From positions 28,199,273 to 28,263,272 of the forward strand of contig NC_049980.1 of the NCBI RefSeq assembly GCF_000003815.2: a DNA stretch of 64,000 bases, in the 5' to 3' direction. Source of the stretch: Branchiostoma floridae. Its lineage: Eukaryota; Chordata; Leptocardii; Amphioxiformes; Branchiostomatidae. The first letter of the stretch is position 1. Each line of letters opens with the position of its first letter. Made by a program: the position numbers and the translations under genes. Positions 24,160 through 35,209 of this stretch are shown here, in pieces. Under the pieces are notes generated by a model. It was not told the DNA's origin and did not search any database. It worked only from the letters and a program-made list of their open reading frames with translations.

Positions 24160-24400
24160 ACGGCGCTCTCACCGCGCTCTCTCTGCGCTCTCGCCGCGCT
24201 CTCACTCTCTGTGCTCTCTCTGCGCTTTCACCGCGCGCTCTCTGCGCTCTCACCGCGCTCTCTCTGCGCTCTCTCTGCGCTCTCACCGCGCTCTCTCTGC
24301 ACTCTCTCTGCGCTCTCACCGCGCTCTCTCTGCGCTCTCACCGCGCTCTCTCTGCGACCTCAGATTGGGCAGACCGCGGTGAGAGCGCAGTGGGAGCGCC
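24160..24400. repeat. GCGCTCTCACC / CTCTCTGCGCTCT low-complexity tandem repeat
   Basis: About 200 bp of GCGCTCTC(A)CC and GCGCTCTCTCT units. Related blocks (CTGCGCTTTCGCAGCGCTC, GCGGTGAGAGTGCC) reappear at 25155-25220 in partly inverted form. Between them, about 24515-24960, are diverged ~120-140 bp repeats of CTCAAGAAG...GGATGGAT..TCATGAT.TTTGGTA. The whole may be one decayed composite element. Confidence 0.6.
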
Positions 24401-25549
24401 AAGGTTACCATCTCCTCCAGAAGATTTACTAAGGTTAGTTATAACACAAATTGAAGCGACAGAGCTTGGAGAAATGATCAAATATATTACAGTATATTTT
24501 CATGTTCTTGTGGACAACACAACTCAAGAAGCTGTGGATGGATCTTCATGATATTTGGTAGGTATGTAAGAGTTGCGGAAATGAAGTCAAGCTCAAATAT
24601 GATATTCCCTGGCATTTTTACGGTACTGAAGCGCGCTGTGTATGCCTGATACAACATAACTCAAGAAGATGTTAATGGTTGTGCATTATATTTGGCGGAT
24701 GGGAAGGTGTCGTGAAAAGAAAGGTCAAGTTTGATAATGGATCTAGCGGATAGCTACGGTACTGCAACGGGGATTCAAAGTTTGAGATCAAATTTTCTCC
24801 AACTGCTATGGTCATAATTTTTGAGTGATATGTACATCTTGGCGCGGGGAATAAGTGGCATGAGTCATAGTGCCTTTTTTGAAACGCAGAGGCCAATTTT
24901 GTTTAGACTAAAAAAGAATATCCCCAAAAGGGTGGATGGATTGTCATGATTTTTGGTATGTAGATAGTGAATTTGATACAAGAAAATAACAAGACACAAA
25001 ACAAGACTTAAAAGAGTAACAACAAGACACACAAAACGCTGAAAGATCCGTTCTCTAAAACCCGTTGAAACATCTTTCGCATCTTTGAAGCCTGTAAAAG
25101 TTGCTGCCAGTTGAATTTTTGGTCCCTGGACACATTCCACTAGAGCAACATTTTCTGGGTTCTCTGCGCTTTCGCAGCGCTCTTGGCACTTTCACATCGC
25201 AGTGCGCGGTGAGAGTGCCGTCAAGAGGAAGGGGGGAGGGGGAGGGTGTATAATTGCTATGTGATTACATTAGAATGACCATTTGTCATCTTGAAAAATT
25301 GATAAATTCATCTTGCTAAATTTCGATATTACACATATTGTTGAATGATACTCAACAATGGTTGTAATGGCAACAGAATTACATATGTATAAAATATGTA
25401 TAAAATATGTATAAATATGTATAAATATATACATGTAATTAATTTGTTTGTTTGTTTGGGTAATTGTAATTTGTTTGTTTGTACGGGTAATTGTCAGGGT
25501 ATTGTCTAAATCACTGGCATTTGTATACAGATCATATGGTTCAACTAAA

Positions 25550-27511
25550 ATGGCGGATCAGCACGTCATCGAAGATGCAAATCAGCAGGCCATCGACATC
25601 GAAGGTGCAGATCAGCAGGCCACCGAAGGTGCAGATCAGCAGGCCATCGAAGGTGCAGTTCAGCAGGTCATCGACATCGAGGGTGCATATCAGCAGGCCA
25701 CTGAAGGTGCAGATCAGCAGGCCACCGAAGGTGCAGATCAGCAGGCCATCGACATCGAGGGTGCAGATCAGCAGGCCACCGAAGGTGCAGACCAGCAGGC
25801 CACCGAAGGTGCAGATCAGCAGGCCATCGACATCGAAGGTGCAGATCAGCAGGCCACCGAAGGTGCAGATCAGCAGGCCACCGAAGGTGCAGATCAGCAG
25901 GCCACCGAAGGTGCAGATCAGCAGGCCACCGAAGGTGCAGATCAGCAGGCCACCGAAGGTGCAGATCAGCAGGCCATCGACATCGAAGGCGTAGGTCAGC
26001 AGGCCGTCGAAGGTGTAGGTCAGCAGGCCGAAGGTGCAATTAGGGAAAGTGGACTTAATACCATATTTAAGGTGGTGACGTCCGTCTGTAAGACCCTTTG
26101 GATAGCATTTTGGCCTTTTGTGGGAATCTGGTGGTTGACGTTCTCCTGTGCCGTACAGGTGATGTGTCTGTGGGACGAAAGTGATGATGCTACTGTAGAC
26201 GAACTGTATACTGTAAACCCCCAGCACACCCACGTCTGGAAAAACATTTCACGCGCACATGACTGGAGGTGGTTTCATTGCCACCAGCCACACAAGGTTC
26301 AGAAAGCTCTAGCTTATTCGCTCGTCGTCGGCCTGTACAAATTTGCGCCAGGCATACTGATCGTTCGCTGGTGCTATCAAATTAACTTGCCTGATTTGCT
26401 GAGGGGCAAAATCAACCAGGACGTAGTTTACGACAAGCGGTATCTGCTTGCCTTGTACGTCATTCTTTGGGCCTGCTCAGTCCTGCTTAACTTCAGCATC
26501 AAGTGTGCATCGTGTGAGCAGCTATTTACCTTGCGATGGAACATTAGGTACTTCCTTGATAAACCACCTGACATGTCACATGTTGCCTGCGCTTTGCCTT
26601 CACTGCCATTCTACGCAATGCTCTATTTTCCCTCGTTCTTTTGCTGTTGGTACGTAATCGAGTTGACGAATGCCTTAGTCTCATTGGCGTCTGGCACAGA
26701 GGCTCTCGCCGGCACGATGAGCGATGATCTTGAGCAACCTGCAGCTGACCGCGTTCTCAGAGGCGTATTTAATAGAATCAAAGAGAACGGTTGGTCCCGC
26801 CACTCTGGCCTTGGCAAAGAGGTTGAGTTTTTCACAAAGATTACGATGTTCGTAGGAGCGATTGTAGGCTTCTCGTTTTCGAATATATATGTATCTTCAA
26901 AACTTTCCAACTTCATGGAATGGGCGCATCATGTAACCCAGCTACTGTACCTTGCCGTCACCTGTATGACTCCGTTCTTCTACATAGCCGCAGGAGTTAA
27001 AAAGTTACATAAAGCGCACGAAATCTTTGTTTGCCAAGCTAGAAGGGTACAAGTGGGGAAACTTTGTAACAGTGATCACGGAGAGAACGTAAACACTTTG
27101 GAATGGGAAAAATGGAACACGATCATTGATGCTATGCAGGGAAGGGTTGCTTGTATTGTGAACACTGAGAAAGAGTTGTTTGCGACGGCCTTCGCGACGA
27201 TGGGTGTGATTTTCTGGCATCTTCTTGGCCATTTGAACGAGTTTAATGACGCCCCAAAGGATAAAATCGAGAATGAAGGATTTGCTCTGACGTACATTAT
27301 CTCCTTGACGCTTGTCCTTGTGATCTTGACAGTGTTTGCGGTGACTTTTGGTTCAGACATGATCCCCACGTGCGTTAAGGTGGGCAACAGGCACGGGCAT
27401 GTCAGAGTAATTGTGTGTTCCTTCCTAGTAGGAGCTGCCACTCTTTCGGTCGTGTACATTCCATGGTGGCATCAGTTTGAAAACCCGCCATGCGAGGATT
27501 TTAAGTTTTAA
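25550..27511 (+). CDS. Unrecognised multi-pass membrane protein with ADQQATEG repeat N-terminus
   Basis: An intronless ORF of 653 codons from ATG 25550 (AAAATGG context). The frame is open further upstream, but that part looks non-coding and an acceptor-like TATACAG sits 19 nt before the ATG. Residues about 10-163 are acidic, Gln-rich repeats of 8 aa (ADQQATEG), with 10-aa variants carrying an extra ID (ADQQAIDIEG). The remainder has about nine hydrophobic segments, near 181-204, 254-273, 298-318, 348-380, 426-447, 462-484, 543-563, 578-600 and 618-640. A loop between the fourth and fifth holds charged residues. It ends WWHQFENPPCEDFKF. There is no signal peptide; the repeat would be cytosolic if the N-terminus is inside. 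I do not recognise the family. A chemoreceptor-like 7TM protein is one possibility but no signature supports it. The long uninterrupted frame and polar/apolar pattern make it very likely coding. Confidence 0.75.
   Translation: MADQHVIEDANQQAIDIEGADQQATEGADQQAIEGAVQQVIDIEGAYQQATEGADQQATEGADQQAIDIEGADQQATEGADQQATEGADQQAIDIEGADQQATEGADQQATEGADQQATEGADQQATEGADQQATEGADQQAIDIEGVGQQAVEGVGQQAEGAIRESGLNTIFKVVTSVCKTLWIAFWPFVGIWWLTFSCAVQVMCLWDESDDATVDELYTVNPQHTHVWKNISRAHDWRWFHCHQPHKVQKALAYSLVVGLYKFAPGILIVRWCYQINLPDLLRGKINQDVVYDKRYLLALYVILWACSVLLNFSIKCASCEQLFTLRWNIRYFLDKPPDMSHVACALPSLPFYAMLYFPSFFCCWYVIELTNALVSLASGTEALAGTMSDDLEQPAADRVLRGVFNRIKENGWSRHSGLGKEVEFFTKITMFVGAIVGFSFSNIYVSSKLSNFMEWAHHVTQLLYLAVTCMTPFFYIAAGVKKLHKAHEIFVCQARRVQVGKLCNSDHGENVNTLEWEKWNTIIDAMQGRVACIVNTEKELFATAFATMGVIFWHLLGHLNEFNDAPKDKIENEGFALTYIISLTLVLVILTVFAVTFGSDMIPTCVKVGNRHGHVRVIVCSFLVGAATLSVVYIPWWHQFENPPCEDFKF
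25577..26034 (+). repeat. Coding minisatellite, 24-bp unit with 30-bp variants
   Basis: GCAGATCAGCAGGCCACCGA followed by AGGT is repeated about 17 times, with 30-bp units that insert ATCGAC (Ile-Asp). All units are multiples of three, so the frame survives copy changes. The minus strand is also open over the array, which creates misleading antisense ORFs. Confidence 0.95.
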
Positions 27512-27763
27512 CTTGTCCTATATCCCGCTACTTTAACTGAACTGAACTGAAATGTAGCTTCCCTAAATGTAGTCATATATTGGACCCAAAATCTATACTA
27601 AGCTTAAGGCCATGTTGATTTGATTATATGGATGACATCCTCCGGGAACTCCAAAACTGATGCGAGCGAGCGAATAAAAAAAAGTTGCCTTCAGTATGAA
27701 ATCAAAGTGGCCAGGAAGGTTGAACATAGGATTAAACACACATAGTGTGGTATACCAACAGTT

Positions 27764-28198
27764 AGGTGTAGGGACCAGTACATCATACGGGTGCAAAACA
27801 GTTTTTCTTCTTGGACCAATCCGAAAAAAAAGACCTGAAAAAAAAATAGAGGAACAGGTTTCGCCAATTACAAAATGGACACACTATGTCGGCAGCCATT
27901 TGGGGTCTTACCGGGGGGCCAAGAAGACAAGAGCGAAGTCAAGTAGAGTTTATAGTCAATTGCACCAAGTTTCTACAGTCAAAGGTACAGAGACAGTTAG
28001 CCTTTATTACATGGAGATGGGACTTTAAAATGCAGTGGCAGTCCAATAATCCACCAAACAGATTCCTTTGTAGCAAAATTGACCAATTACCATTGTTTTG
28101 AATATTGCCAGTTCTCAAGTTTCCACAGACAATCAGGTCCAGGTTCACATGTCTGGACTCTTGATCTGAATTTTCTGTACTGGTACCTCCCCCAACCA
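27764..28198. mobile_element. Element B nested in element A
   Basis: About 430 bp starting GTGTAGGGACCAGTACATCA and ending TGTACTGGTACCTCCCCCA, an imperfect inverted repeat. A second copy lies at 34386-34806 in an MS4A-like intron, sharing GGTTTTCTTATTGGACC-type and CAGGTCCAGGTTCA-type blocks in the same order. Its position interrupts the homology between 27607-27763 and the MITE at 40691. Confidence 0.6.
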
Positions 28199-28356
28199 AC
28201 AATAGATTTTTTTTTCTTTCTGTCCTTTCGAGGTATGTCCAGAAATGGGGTAAATGTACGAAGTTTGTGTGTACGAACTTGTACGAACTTGTACGAAGTT
28301 AAAGATAGATATAGACCGTAATCGTTAAACTTCGGAAGTTTTACGTGACGTCATCT

Positions 28357-28885
28357 AAGTTCGTACAGGTAGGCAGGGTTGGTGTACGATGTACGATATA
28401 CGGAGTTAACAAATCTACGTTCGTACAGGTAGGCAGGGTTGGTGTACGATGTACGATGTACGGAGTTAACAAATCTAAGTTCGTACAGGTAGGCAGGGTT
28501 GGTGTACGATGTACGATGTACGGAGTTAACAAATCTAAGTTCGTACAGGTAGGCAGGGTTGGTGTACGATGTACGATGTACGGAGTTAACAAATCTAAGT
28601 TCGTACAGGTAGGCAGGGTTGGTGTACGATGTACGATGTACGGAGTTAACAAATCTAAGTTCGTACAGGTAGGCAGGGTTGGTGTACGATGTACGATATA
28701 CGGAGTTAACAAATCTAAGTTCGTACAGGTAGGCAGGGTTGGTGTACGATGTACGATGTACGGAGTTAACAAATCTAAGTTCGTACAGGTAGGCAGGGTT
28801 GGTGTACGATGTACGATGTACGGAGTTAACAAATCTAAGTTCGTACAGGTAGGCAGGGTTGATGTACGATGTACGGAGTTAACAA
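28357..28885. repeat. 60-bp minisatellite, nine copies
   Basis: The unit begins AAGTTCGTACAGGTAGGCAG and contains GTACGATGTACGATGTACGG. Copies start every 60 nt from 28357; the last is shortened. They differ by single bases only (for example GATATA versus GATGTA). Because 60 is divisible by three, long ORFs appear on both strands; they have no coding meaning. Confidence 0.97.
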
Positions 28886-29216
28886 AATACATCGTACACC
28901 AAATAGATATTTGTGTTCATTAAGTGCATTGAAGAATTGTGGTCAGGCCAGAAATACAAAGTTGACAGTTCAAAGACCATACAGAAGGCACTTGAAAAAG
29001 TTTTGAATAATAGAAAGTAACAGAATTTAGAATGATAAAAGTATTGTCGATTTCTCATAAATTTTAACGTTCCCACTAAGGCATAATGGTATACAACACT
29101 CACAAAAATGCTACCTAATGTTAGTCAAAACAAAATGATCTTGACTAAACTCTTTTCATATAAGTCATTCTATAGGAACGAAGATAGCATAACTCACGAC
29201 AAAGTAAAAACATTTT

Positions 29217-29428
29217 AACTTCGTACATCGTACTTCGTACATTAGGTCCGCCCCGTGTACGAACTTAGCATAACCCACAAAATAGAAAACATTTTAACTT
29301 CGTACATCGTACTTCGTACATTAGGTCCGCCCCATGTACGAACTTAGCATAACCCACAAAATAGAAAACATTTTAACTTCGTACATCGTACTTCGTACAT
29401 TAGGTCCGCCCCATGTACGAACTTAGCG
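29217..29428. repeat. 79-bp tandem repeat, three copies
   Basis: Units start at 29217, 29296 and 29375 with AACTTCGTACATCGTACTTC, followed by GTACATTAGGTCCGCCCC. Copies are nearly identical. Part of element C. Confidence 0.95.
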
Positions 29429-29793
29429 TAGCTACGTCACAGATAATTGTCGACATTTCCCGAACTTTGCCGACAGCGGTTGTCGGAAGTTGTCGGAAGC
29501 TAGAAATTGTCGGAAATTACGTGTGACGTAGGCTGATCCAAACTTCGTACATTTCACCCATTTCTGGACATGTATGGTCCTTTCACATCTTATTCTTTGA
29601 CTTTAGATTCGTTTTGGCATTCTATGGCATTAGTTATCTGTTTTCTGATACTTTTTTTTCATTCTACGGAATATTTGTGCTCATTTTACAGCTGCTTTGC
29701 ACAATTTATTGTGTGGTCGAAAACTTTTTTTTTTTTGGAAATGGCCGAAAATTGGTGCGAGCGCGGATGCATATAATCAAATCAACGTGGCCT

Positions 29794-31193
29794 AACGGGA
29801 AACAGATAGGAACAAAGTCATAACAAAACAACAAATCAGTACATAGGATGATTCTTTTAATATCAATTGCATTGACTTTAAGTCGTAGTGCAGGATTGCA
29901 GTGAATGCCATCGGTGAATGGCACGTTGTAATTATAACAATGCAGGTTGTATCATTACGTTAGTGAACCTTTTGTCTTCTAGGCCACTAGGGTTGTCACT
30001 ATGGTATATACGTGTACACAATACCTTATAATAATCTTAACCTGTACAATATATTTTCTACACGTAACCGCTTACATATATCAGAGAACATTTGAGAAGC
30101 TGATATCTAATACTGTAGATACACATTTAAAATACAGACAAGAAAGTACTTGCATTAAAAATACCTATTTTGAGTCCAACGGTAGCAGAAGATTGGTGTT
30201 AGTAGTTTAGCCAGCAATGTTGTAATTGTCTGAATCATCTTAGTCAATGTTGTCGAGTTACGTATTTACACATCAAGTTGCTTTATCTAAGTTGAATGTT
30301 GGACTCCTTTCTGTGCATGTATTTGTATTGGCAATCTGTTGGCTCAGTTTTATGTTTGATGCTTCGTTTCTGACACGTAGTTATGTATTTTGAGCGGCTT
30401 ATGTGTTCTAGTTATTTTCAATGACTTTTAAATACTCCTGAATATGTATATTAATATAAAAAAATAAAAGCAATAGCATTGTCAGTGACATATCTTACCA
30501 TGATTATAGAAAATAAAAAAGATTGTGTAGAATTCCTTGTTTAGCACTCTATTTCTAACTTCACCAAATTCAGATATCAAATATTGTATAAAACGTGATA
30601 AATCCCATGTAATATCAAATACTAAGATAAAAATCATGCATGTATAATATAATACAGTAGCAACAAATACAGATTAACATTCAAGATTCTCTCCACATCT
30701 GTAATAAAACTGTTCATCACAAAAATAGAATCAAAGATGCAAAAAAGAAATCAAACTGTATACATGTATATACAAAAGAGGTATCTACAAAAAACTTTCC
30801 ACATCAGAATAAAACTCAATGTTCAAATTGTTCCACAACTTCTTCTTACATTTAAGTATACATTTGTAGGAACCACATTCGTGATAACATGTTCACACAA
30901 GTTCACAAAGTAGTATGTACAAAGAAACTTTCCACATCTGCCAACAAAAGCCATGTTCAAATTGTTTCACTGTTTCTTACATTCATACATCAGAATCACA
31001 TATTCTGGTAGTTCCACTTTTTCAACGTTCACTTGTACCCCCGGTATGAAAAGGATATAAAAATGCTAGCCGTAGAGCCAGCAGTACACAGAACTCAAAC
31101 ATAGAGAGGGTAAGTTTTAAGGAATATCCGACATGTGCAGGTAGTAACACAATCAAAAACAGAAAGGTGTTATATCCATTCTCATCCCTGGAC
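29794..31193. other. Non-coding interval
   Basis: AT-rich sequence without supportable exons. It probably includes the 3' UTR of the MS4A-like gene. About 30150-30260 shows weak similarity to 22690-22795 (AAAATACCTATTTTG, CAATGTTGTCG), suggesting another dispersed repeat copy. Confidence 0.5.
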
Positions 31194-34100
31194 TTAGGAG
31201 ATGAGGGGTGCATCATCGTCCTCATGGTAAGCGGGGTTGGTGAAATCAGTGGGCTGTTCCGAGTAGCTCGGCGGGGGAGAGCGCTCGGGAGAAGGGGAGC
31301 CTTTGTCTTCTGGCTTCGTCTCCTTTACCTTTTTCTTGGCAGGTTTGGATGGTGGGGCAGAAGCTGCCTTATTGGTGGGTGGTGGGGGCACGCTGGTCAC
31401 AGGCACAGGGGTGGGGGCTGCGGATAAGGGTACATTCCTTTAACGTAATGGCAGGGCCTGACAATCAATCTACACTTTACTTACCTGATACTTACAAAAT
31501 GGCAAGTTGGTAACACATTAATGTAAAAAGCCATATCATGACAAAGTCACAACAAAAGTATGTTAAAACTGCTACTGTTGTGGATGCGTTGTACAAACTT
31601 CAACTGTCTTGTAACAGAAAAAATTGCCATGGATCCTTGTCAATGGTCTCACAGTTCCGGTATCAAAGCCTAACACTGAACCCAATGACAAGAGAAAAAT
31701 GTGAATAGAGATCATATTTAAAGTAAAATAGTTTTATGACAAATATCACATTGAAAACATTTGCAAGATGGTTGTGGATGTGTTGTACAAACTTCAACAA
31801 TTCTCTTGTGACAGAAAAAGTTGCCATGGATCCTTGTCAATGGTCTCACAGTTATGACAGCCAAGCCTCACTGAGAACCCAAAGACAGGAAAAATTGAGC
31901 ACTTGTTGACGCCTCTCCGATGAACCAATAAATAATCAAAATAAGCAAATTGAGGATGCTTACCTGAGGCAGCCATAGGCTGGATGTAGCCCTGCCCAGA
32001 TGCCATGGGGTACACCACCACACTGGGCTGCTGTCCTGTCGACAACCCCACCACGGCCGGGGCTGACGTGCCCACCATTCCGCCGGGGTGGCTGGGGGCG
32101 GTGGGCACCGCCATTGGCTGGGAGGGAGCGGTGGCGGCCACTGATTGGCTGGGGGAGATGGTTACCATGGTGATGGGTTGGCCAGCGGGGAGGAAATGCA
32201 CCTGACCTGGGACCTGTTGGCCATTAGGAGCGACCTGGTACACAACTGTTGGCTGGAACAGAAGGACACACTATTTCATATCATTGTAGGAGCAGTCAAA
32301 GTCACCCAAGAGCACTACTCAGGGCACTGATACAGTTTGGTCTATATGAACAGGTGGTCACTTAAGAGTCAAGATTTGTAAGGCTTGTGTGATGGGAAAA
32401 GATTAACCAAGGAATGACCAACAAGTGGTCAAATTAAATGCCTGGTGGTTATTGTTTAAGGTGGTCAATGGTACATGCCGACTGTACACCATATACCCTT
32501 ACTACACCCTATACTAATACCGGTATAAACCAGTGGGAGAGTAGCTCATTGAAATCACATCATTCATTATTGCTGATTGAGATCAATTTTAATGTCACTA
32601 ACAATAAGCTAACCCACCTGGGGCTGGTTGGTGCAGCAGGTACAGACGGCTCGACAGGACAGGGAGGCGGCGAGAATGGCGATGATCGCCTCCAGGATAG
32701 CCAGGATCACCAGGATACCGTGGATCGACAATCTGCCCTTCTGCAGTATCGGTGCACAAAAACATGTTTTTCATATGATACACAAGCAAGGACAGCAAAA
32801 GCTTGTTACAAGCTATGAGAACTATGAGAAAAACCTTTGTATTTCATCTGCTAACATCCCAATACCTAATGGCATTGTGCAGTTTACCTCTGACCATCAT
32901 AATGTAAATGGATAATGTTCATAACTTTTGCAGTGACCACTTGCACGCTTCAAACTTAAGACCACCTAAATTGGATTTGTGTTTACCCTTGACTGTATAA
33001 TTGGAGTTTTATGCTTAACATACATAAAAAGATTTGTCTTTTATCAATTGAACTTGTTAAGCATTCTGCTTAACAAATTTCTAGCTAACAGCGAGGTTGC
33101 CAATATGCCAAAGCTTCAGAGAGAGATGCCGAAAAACTTATAAGAATTTCAAGTAATGTACCACTGGTCTGTCACACTCATGCTAAACATACAAATTGTC
33201 TTTTATCAATGTTGAATATTCTGTCCAATTGCTCAGCAACAGCGAGGCCGCCAATATGGCAAAGCTTTGGTGAGAGATATAAACCCGGTACTGAACTTAT
33301 AAGAATTTCCATTATGTGAAACGTACCACAAGTCTATCACACTCTAGCTGTTTCTCCGGCGGGATGCGGTAACACTTGCACACGCTGTCGTACTGCTCGT
33401 AGCAGCCGGTCATGTAGTCGTGGATGTTGGAGATGTAGTGCTCCTGGGCCAGGCCTGACGAGGCGCTGGCCAGCACCACAACCGTGAACACCGCCGCAAT
33501 GATGGACATCACCATGTGGCCAATGATCTGAAATATCGAGGAAATTTTCAGTAATCAGGTTAATGAACATTAGGTAATCAGATTTGGCACAATTTGCCCC
33601 CTTACATGTATCTTCAATGCTTTGTAACTGTAACCTGTAACCAGTCCCATAAATAAGAAAAAACAGCACTGAGTGATGATGTGTAGCAACACTGTTGTGT
33701 ATCACATAAAACTACTATTACACACACACACACACACATACATACATACACACTCATGCATACACATGCACATACATAAACACACCGCACATACATGCCT
33801 ACACACAAAAAAGCACACACACACATGCACACACGCAAACAAATATACATTCACCCACCCACATGAAGAGGTAAACAAATATTGGGACAGACTCAAACCA
33901 TAAACAATACTGCAGTCTGTGGGTGAAGTAAAAATGGCACACAAACAATAAATACTGAGGAGGAGGCCTTATGTGTGATGTAATGTTTCCCCTAAAAGTA
34001 AAAAACTACTGCTTTACTTACCAAACATCCTGTCTTCTGCTGTCCTGCACGGATCCCCAAAATTCCAGCCACAAGAAACTAAACAAGACAACAAAACAAA

Positions 34101-35209
34101 GAAGGAATTCAGAGTTACACTTATACTATTATTTCGAGTTACTATCACACCATAATATAGTCCTGGGTACATGCTGATACCAGAGTAAACTGATGCAAGG
34201 TGTCATCACATGGGCATGACATCTGATTGTCATCATTGTTATCATGGGCCTTTACTATAATTCCTCTTGAAGATTAAATTACAATACAGTTAGCAAGACA
34301 TTTATTAAGTTAGTTTTAGTGCATCCATATGAGACTATGGCTGAATAACCATTATATCTGCCCTTGGCATACTAATAACTAGAGGTGTATGCTGGTATGG
34401 TGTAACAGTACAAAACCAGGTTTTCTTATTGGACCGATCCGGAAAAAACGGTAGTCTAGATATTGGACCAATTGGAAAATGAACAAATTACATTATCAGG
34501 CAATAACACATTTTTGGGCTCACTGGTCGAAGAAAATTACAAGAGCGAGTAGAGTCTGTAGTCATTTCTACAGAAGCAGTTTAACTTTAAGCATTGTAGG
34601 ATCTTAAAATGCAAGTGAGAGTTAAATACTCTACAAAACAGATTTCTTTCTAGCTAAATGGACCATTGTTTTGAGTATTGTCAATTCACAAGTTTTTTTC
34701 ACATACTGAATCAGGTCCAGGTTCAGGTCTGGACCTGGACCTGGACCTGATCATCTGGACCTGAACCGGACCTGGACCTGAATTTTCAGTACCGGTACCT
34801 ACCCCTTAACTATTAAGAAATTGATATACAGACTTCAACCCTCGAAAACTAAAGATTATTCCCTATCCACTTGAGCAAAAAGTGTCCCTTAGGGCCAATC
34901 AGAGAAAAAATCAAAAATGCAAATCATCACAATGATTTTGCTTATTTCCATAAATAATATTAGCTGAAGGTAACAAAGAAGCAGAAGCTTTACCACTGCT
35001 CCAGTCCAGATAGGAACGCCCGCGAAGTACCCGATGGCTCGCACCACGATCGCTGAGATGCCCAGGACGATGCACAGCAGTCCCACCACAATCTGCGTCA
35101 GCCCCGTGGCCACGATCACCTTACGCGGGTACTTCTTGTACCTGCCGCTGGGGTGGGTCGGTCCATCCAGCACCACGTGGGTGGGACTAGTTATCGTCTC
35201 TGTTGTCAT
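31194..35209 (-). CDS. MS4A/CD20-like four-transmembrane protein with Pro-rich tail
   Basis: Six coding exons on the minus strand: 35209-34994, 34078-34022, 33527-33327, 32740-32618, 32252-31964 and 31417-31194. The frame is kept throughout (369 aa). The start ATG is the first codon after a CTGACCAG acceptor, so a 5' UTR intron is likely. TM1 is about 31-56 and TM2 about 65-86 (GVPIWTGAVFLVAGILGIRA, close to the MS4A pattern of a short hairpin ending before KTGCLV). TM3 is about 92-115, then a ~45-residue loop with four Cys (TGCYEQYDSVCKCY, LEC). TM4 is about 164-188, followed by CRAVCTCC, possible palmitoylation sites. The ~170-residue cytosolic tail is Pro/Gln/Val-rich and ends with PPPSYS (PPxY-like), NPAY and DDAPLIS, an acidic dileucine-type sorting signal. 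MS4A proteins modulate receptor or channel signalling; the ligand here is unknown. Another CD20-like tetraspan family remains possible. Confidence 0.75.
31583..31880. repeat. Intronic tandem duplication (~178-bp spacing)
   Basis: The block GTTGTACAAACTTCAAC ... TTGCCATGGATCCTTGTC AATGGTCTCACAGTT occurs at 31585-31655 and again at 31770-31853, inside the last MS4A-like intron. Non-coding. Confidence 0.8.
33030..33326 (-). repeat. Intronic duplication including the end of MS4A-like exon 3
   Basis: Two ~150-bp copies share CTTTTATCAAT, AACAGCGAGG..GCCAATATG, CAAAGCTT..G and ACTTATAAGAATTTC. The copy next to exon 3 runs into the real exon end. The other (about 33155-33185) has a decayed version, GAGTGTGACAGACC.GTG/GTACATT on the minus strand, a donor-like site without a complete exon. 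Confidence 0.7.
33719..33860. repeat. (CA)n-rich microsatellite
   Basis: Imperfect CACACA / CATACA repeats within an MS4A-like intron. Overlapping ORFs of Cys/Val or His/Thr composition are artefacts. Confidence 0.9.
34386..34806. mobile_element. Second copy of element B
   Basis: Homologous to 27764-28198. Its right part has a local expansion of GGACCTGGACCTGA-type units (34715-34770) and ends TACCGGTACCTACCCC. Located in the first MS4A-like coding intron. Confidence 0.6.

Larger units (their letters stand above)
28235..29571. mobile_element. Element C: ~1.34 kb TIR element carrying tandem repeats
   Basis: The left end, ATGTCCAGAAATGGGGTAAA then TGTACGAAGTTTG, is mirrored at 29540-29571 with two mismatches (about 33-bp TIR). 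Inside are nine 60-bp repeats (28357-28885) and three 79-bp repeats (29217-29428), all rich in GTACGA / TCGTAC palindromes. No transposase ORF. It sits inside element A. Confidence 0.8.
27607..29793. mobile_element. Composite: MITE (element A) interrupted by nested elements
   Basis: The outer ends are AGGCCATGTTGATTTGATTA and its reverse complement near 29793 (AATCAAATCAACGTGGCCT). The left and right arms match, in order, a compact ~380-bp copy at 40691-41073 (GATGGCATCCTC.GGGA, GATGCGAGCG, TTGCCTTCA.TATGA on the left; TTTTCTGATA.TT and GAAGCTGC on the right). In this copy the arms are separated by elements B (27764-28198) and C (28235-29571). Confidence 0.7.

Noticed and set aside
25541..26233. 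Antisense ORFs opposite the ADQQATEG repeat
   Set aside because: They exist only because the repeat unit is a multiple of three; the sense strand has the coherent TM protein downstream.
28341..28923. Long ORFs on both strands (about 183-192 codons) with perfect internal repeats
   Set aside because: They are by-products of a 60-bp satellite divisible by three; both strands are open equally and there is no splice or start context.
28357..29428. CRISPR-like regular repeats
   Set aside because: The repeats are head-to-tail without unique spacers, in a eukaryotic genome, inside a transposon.
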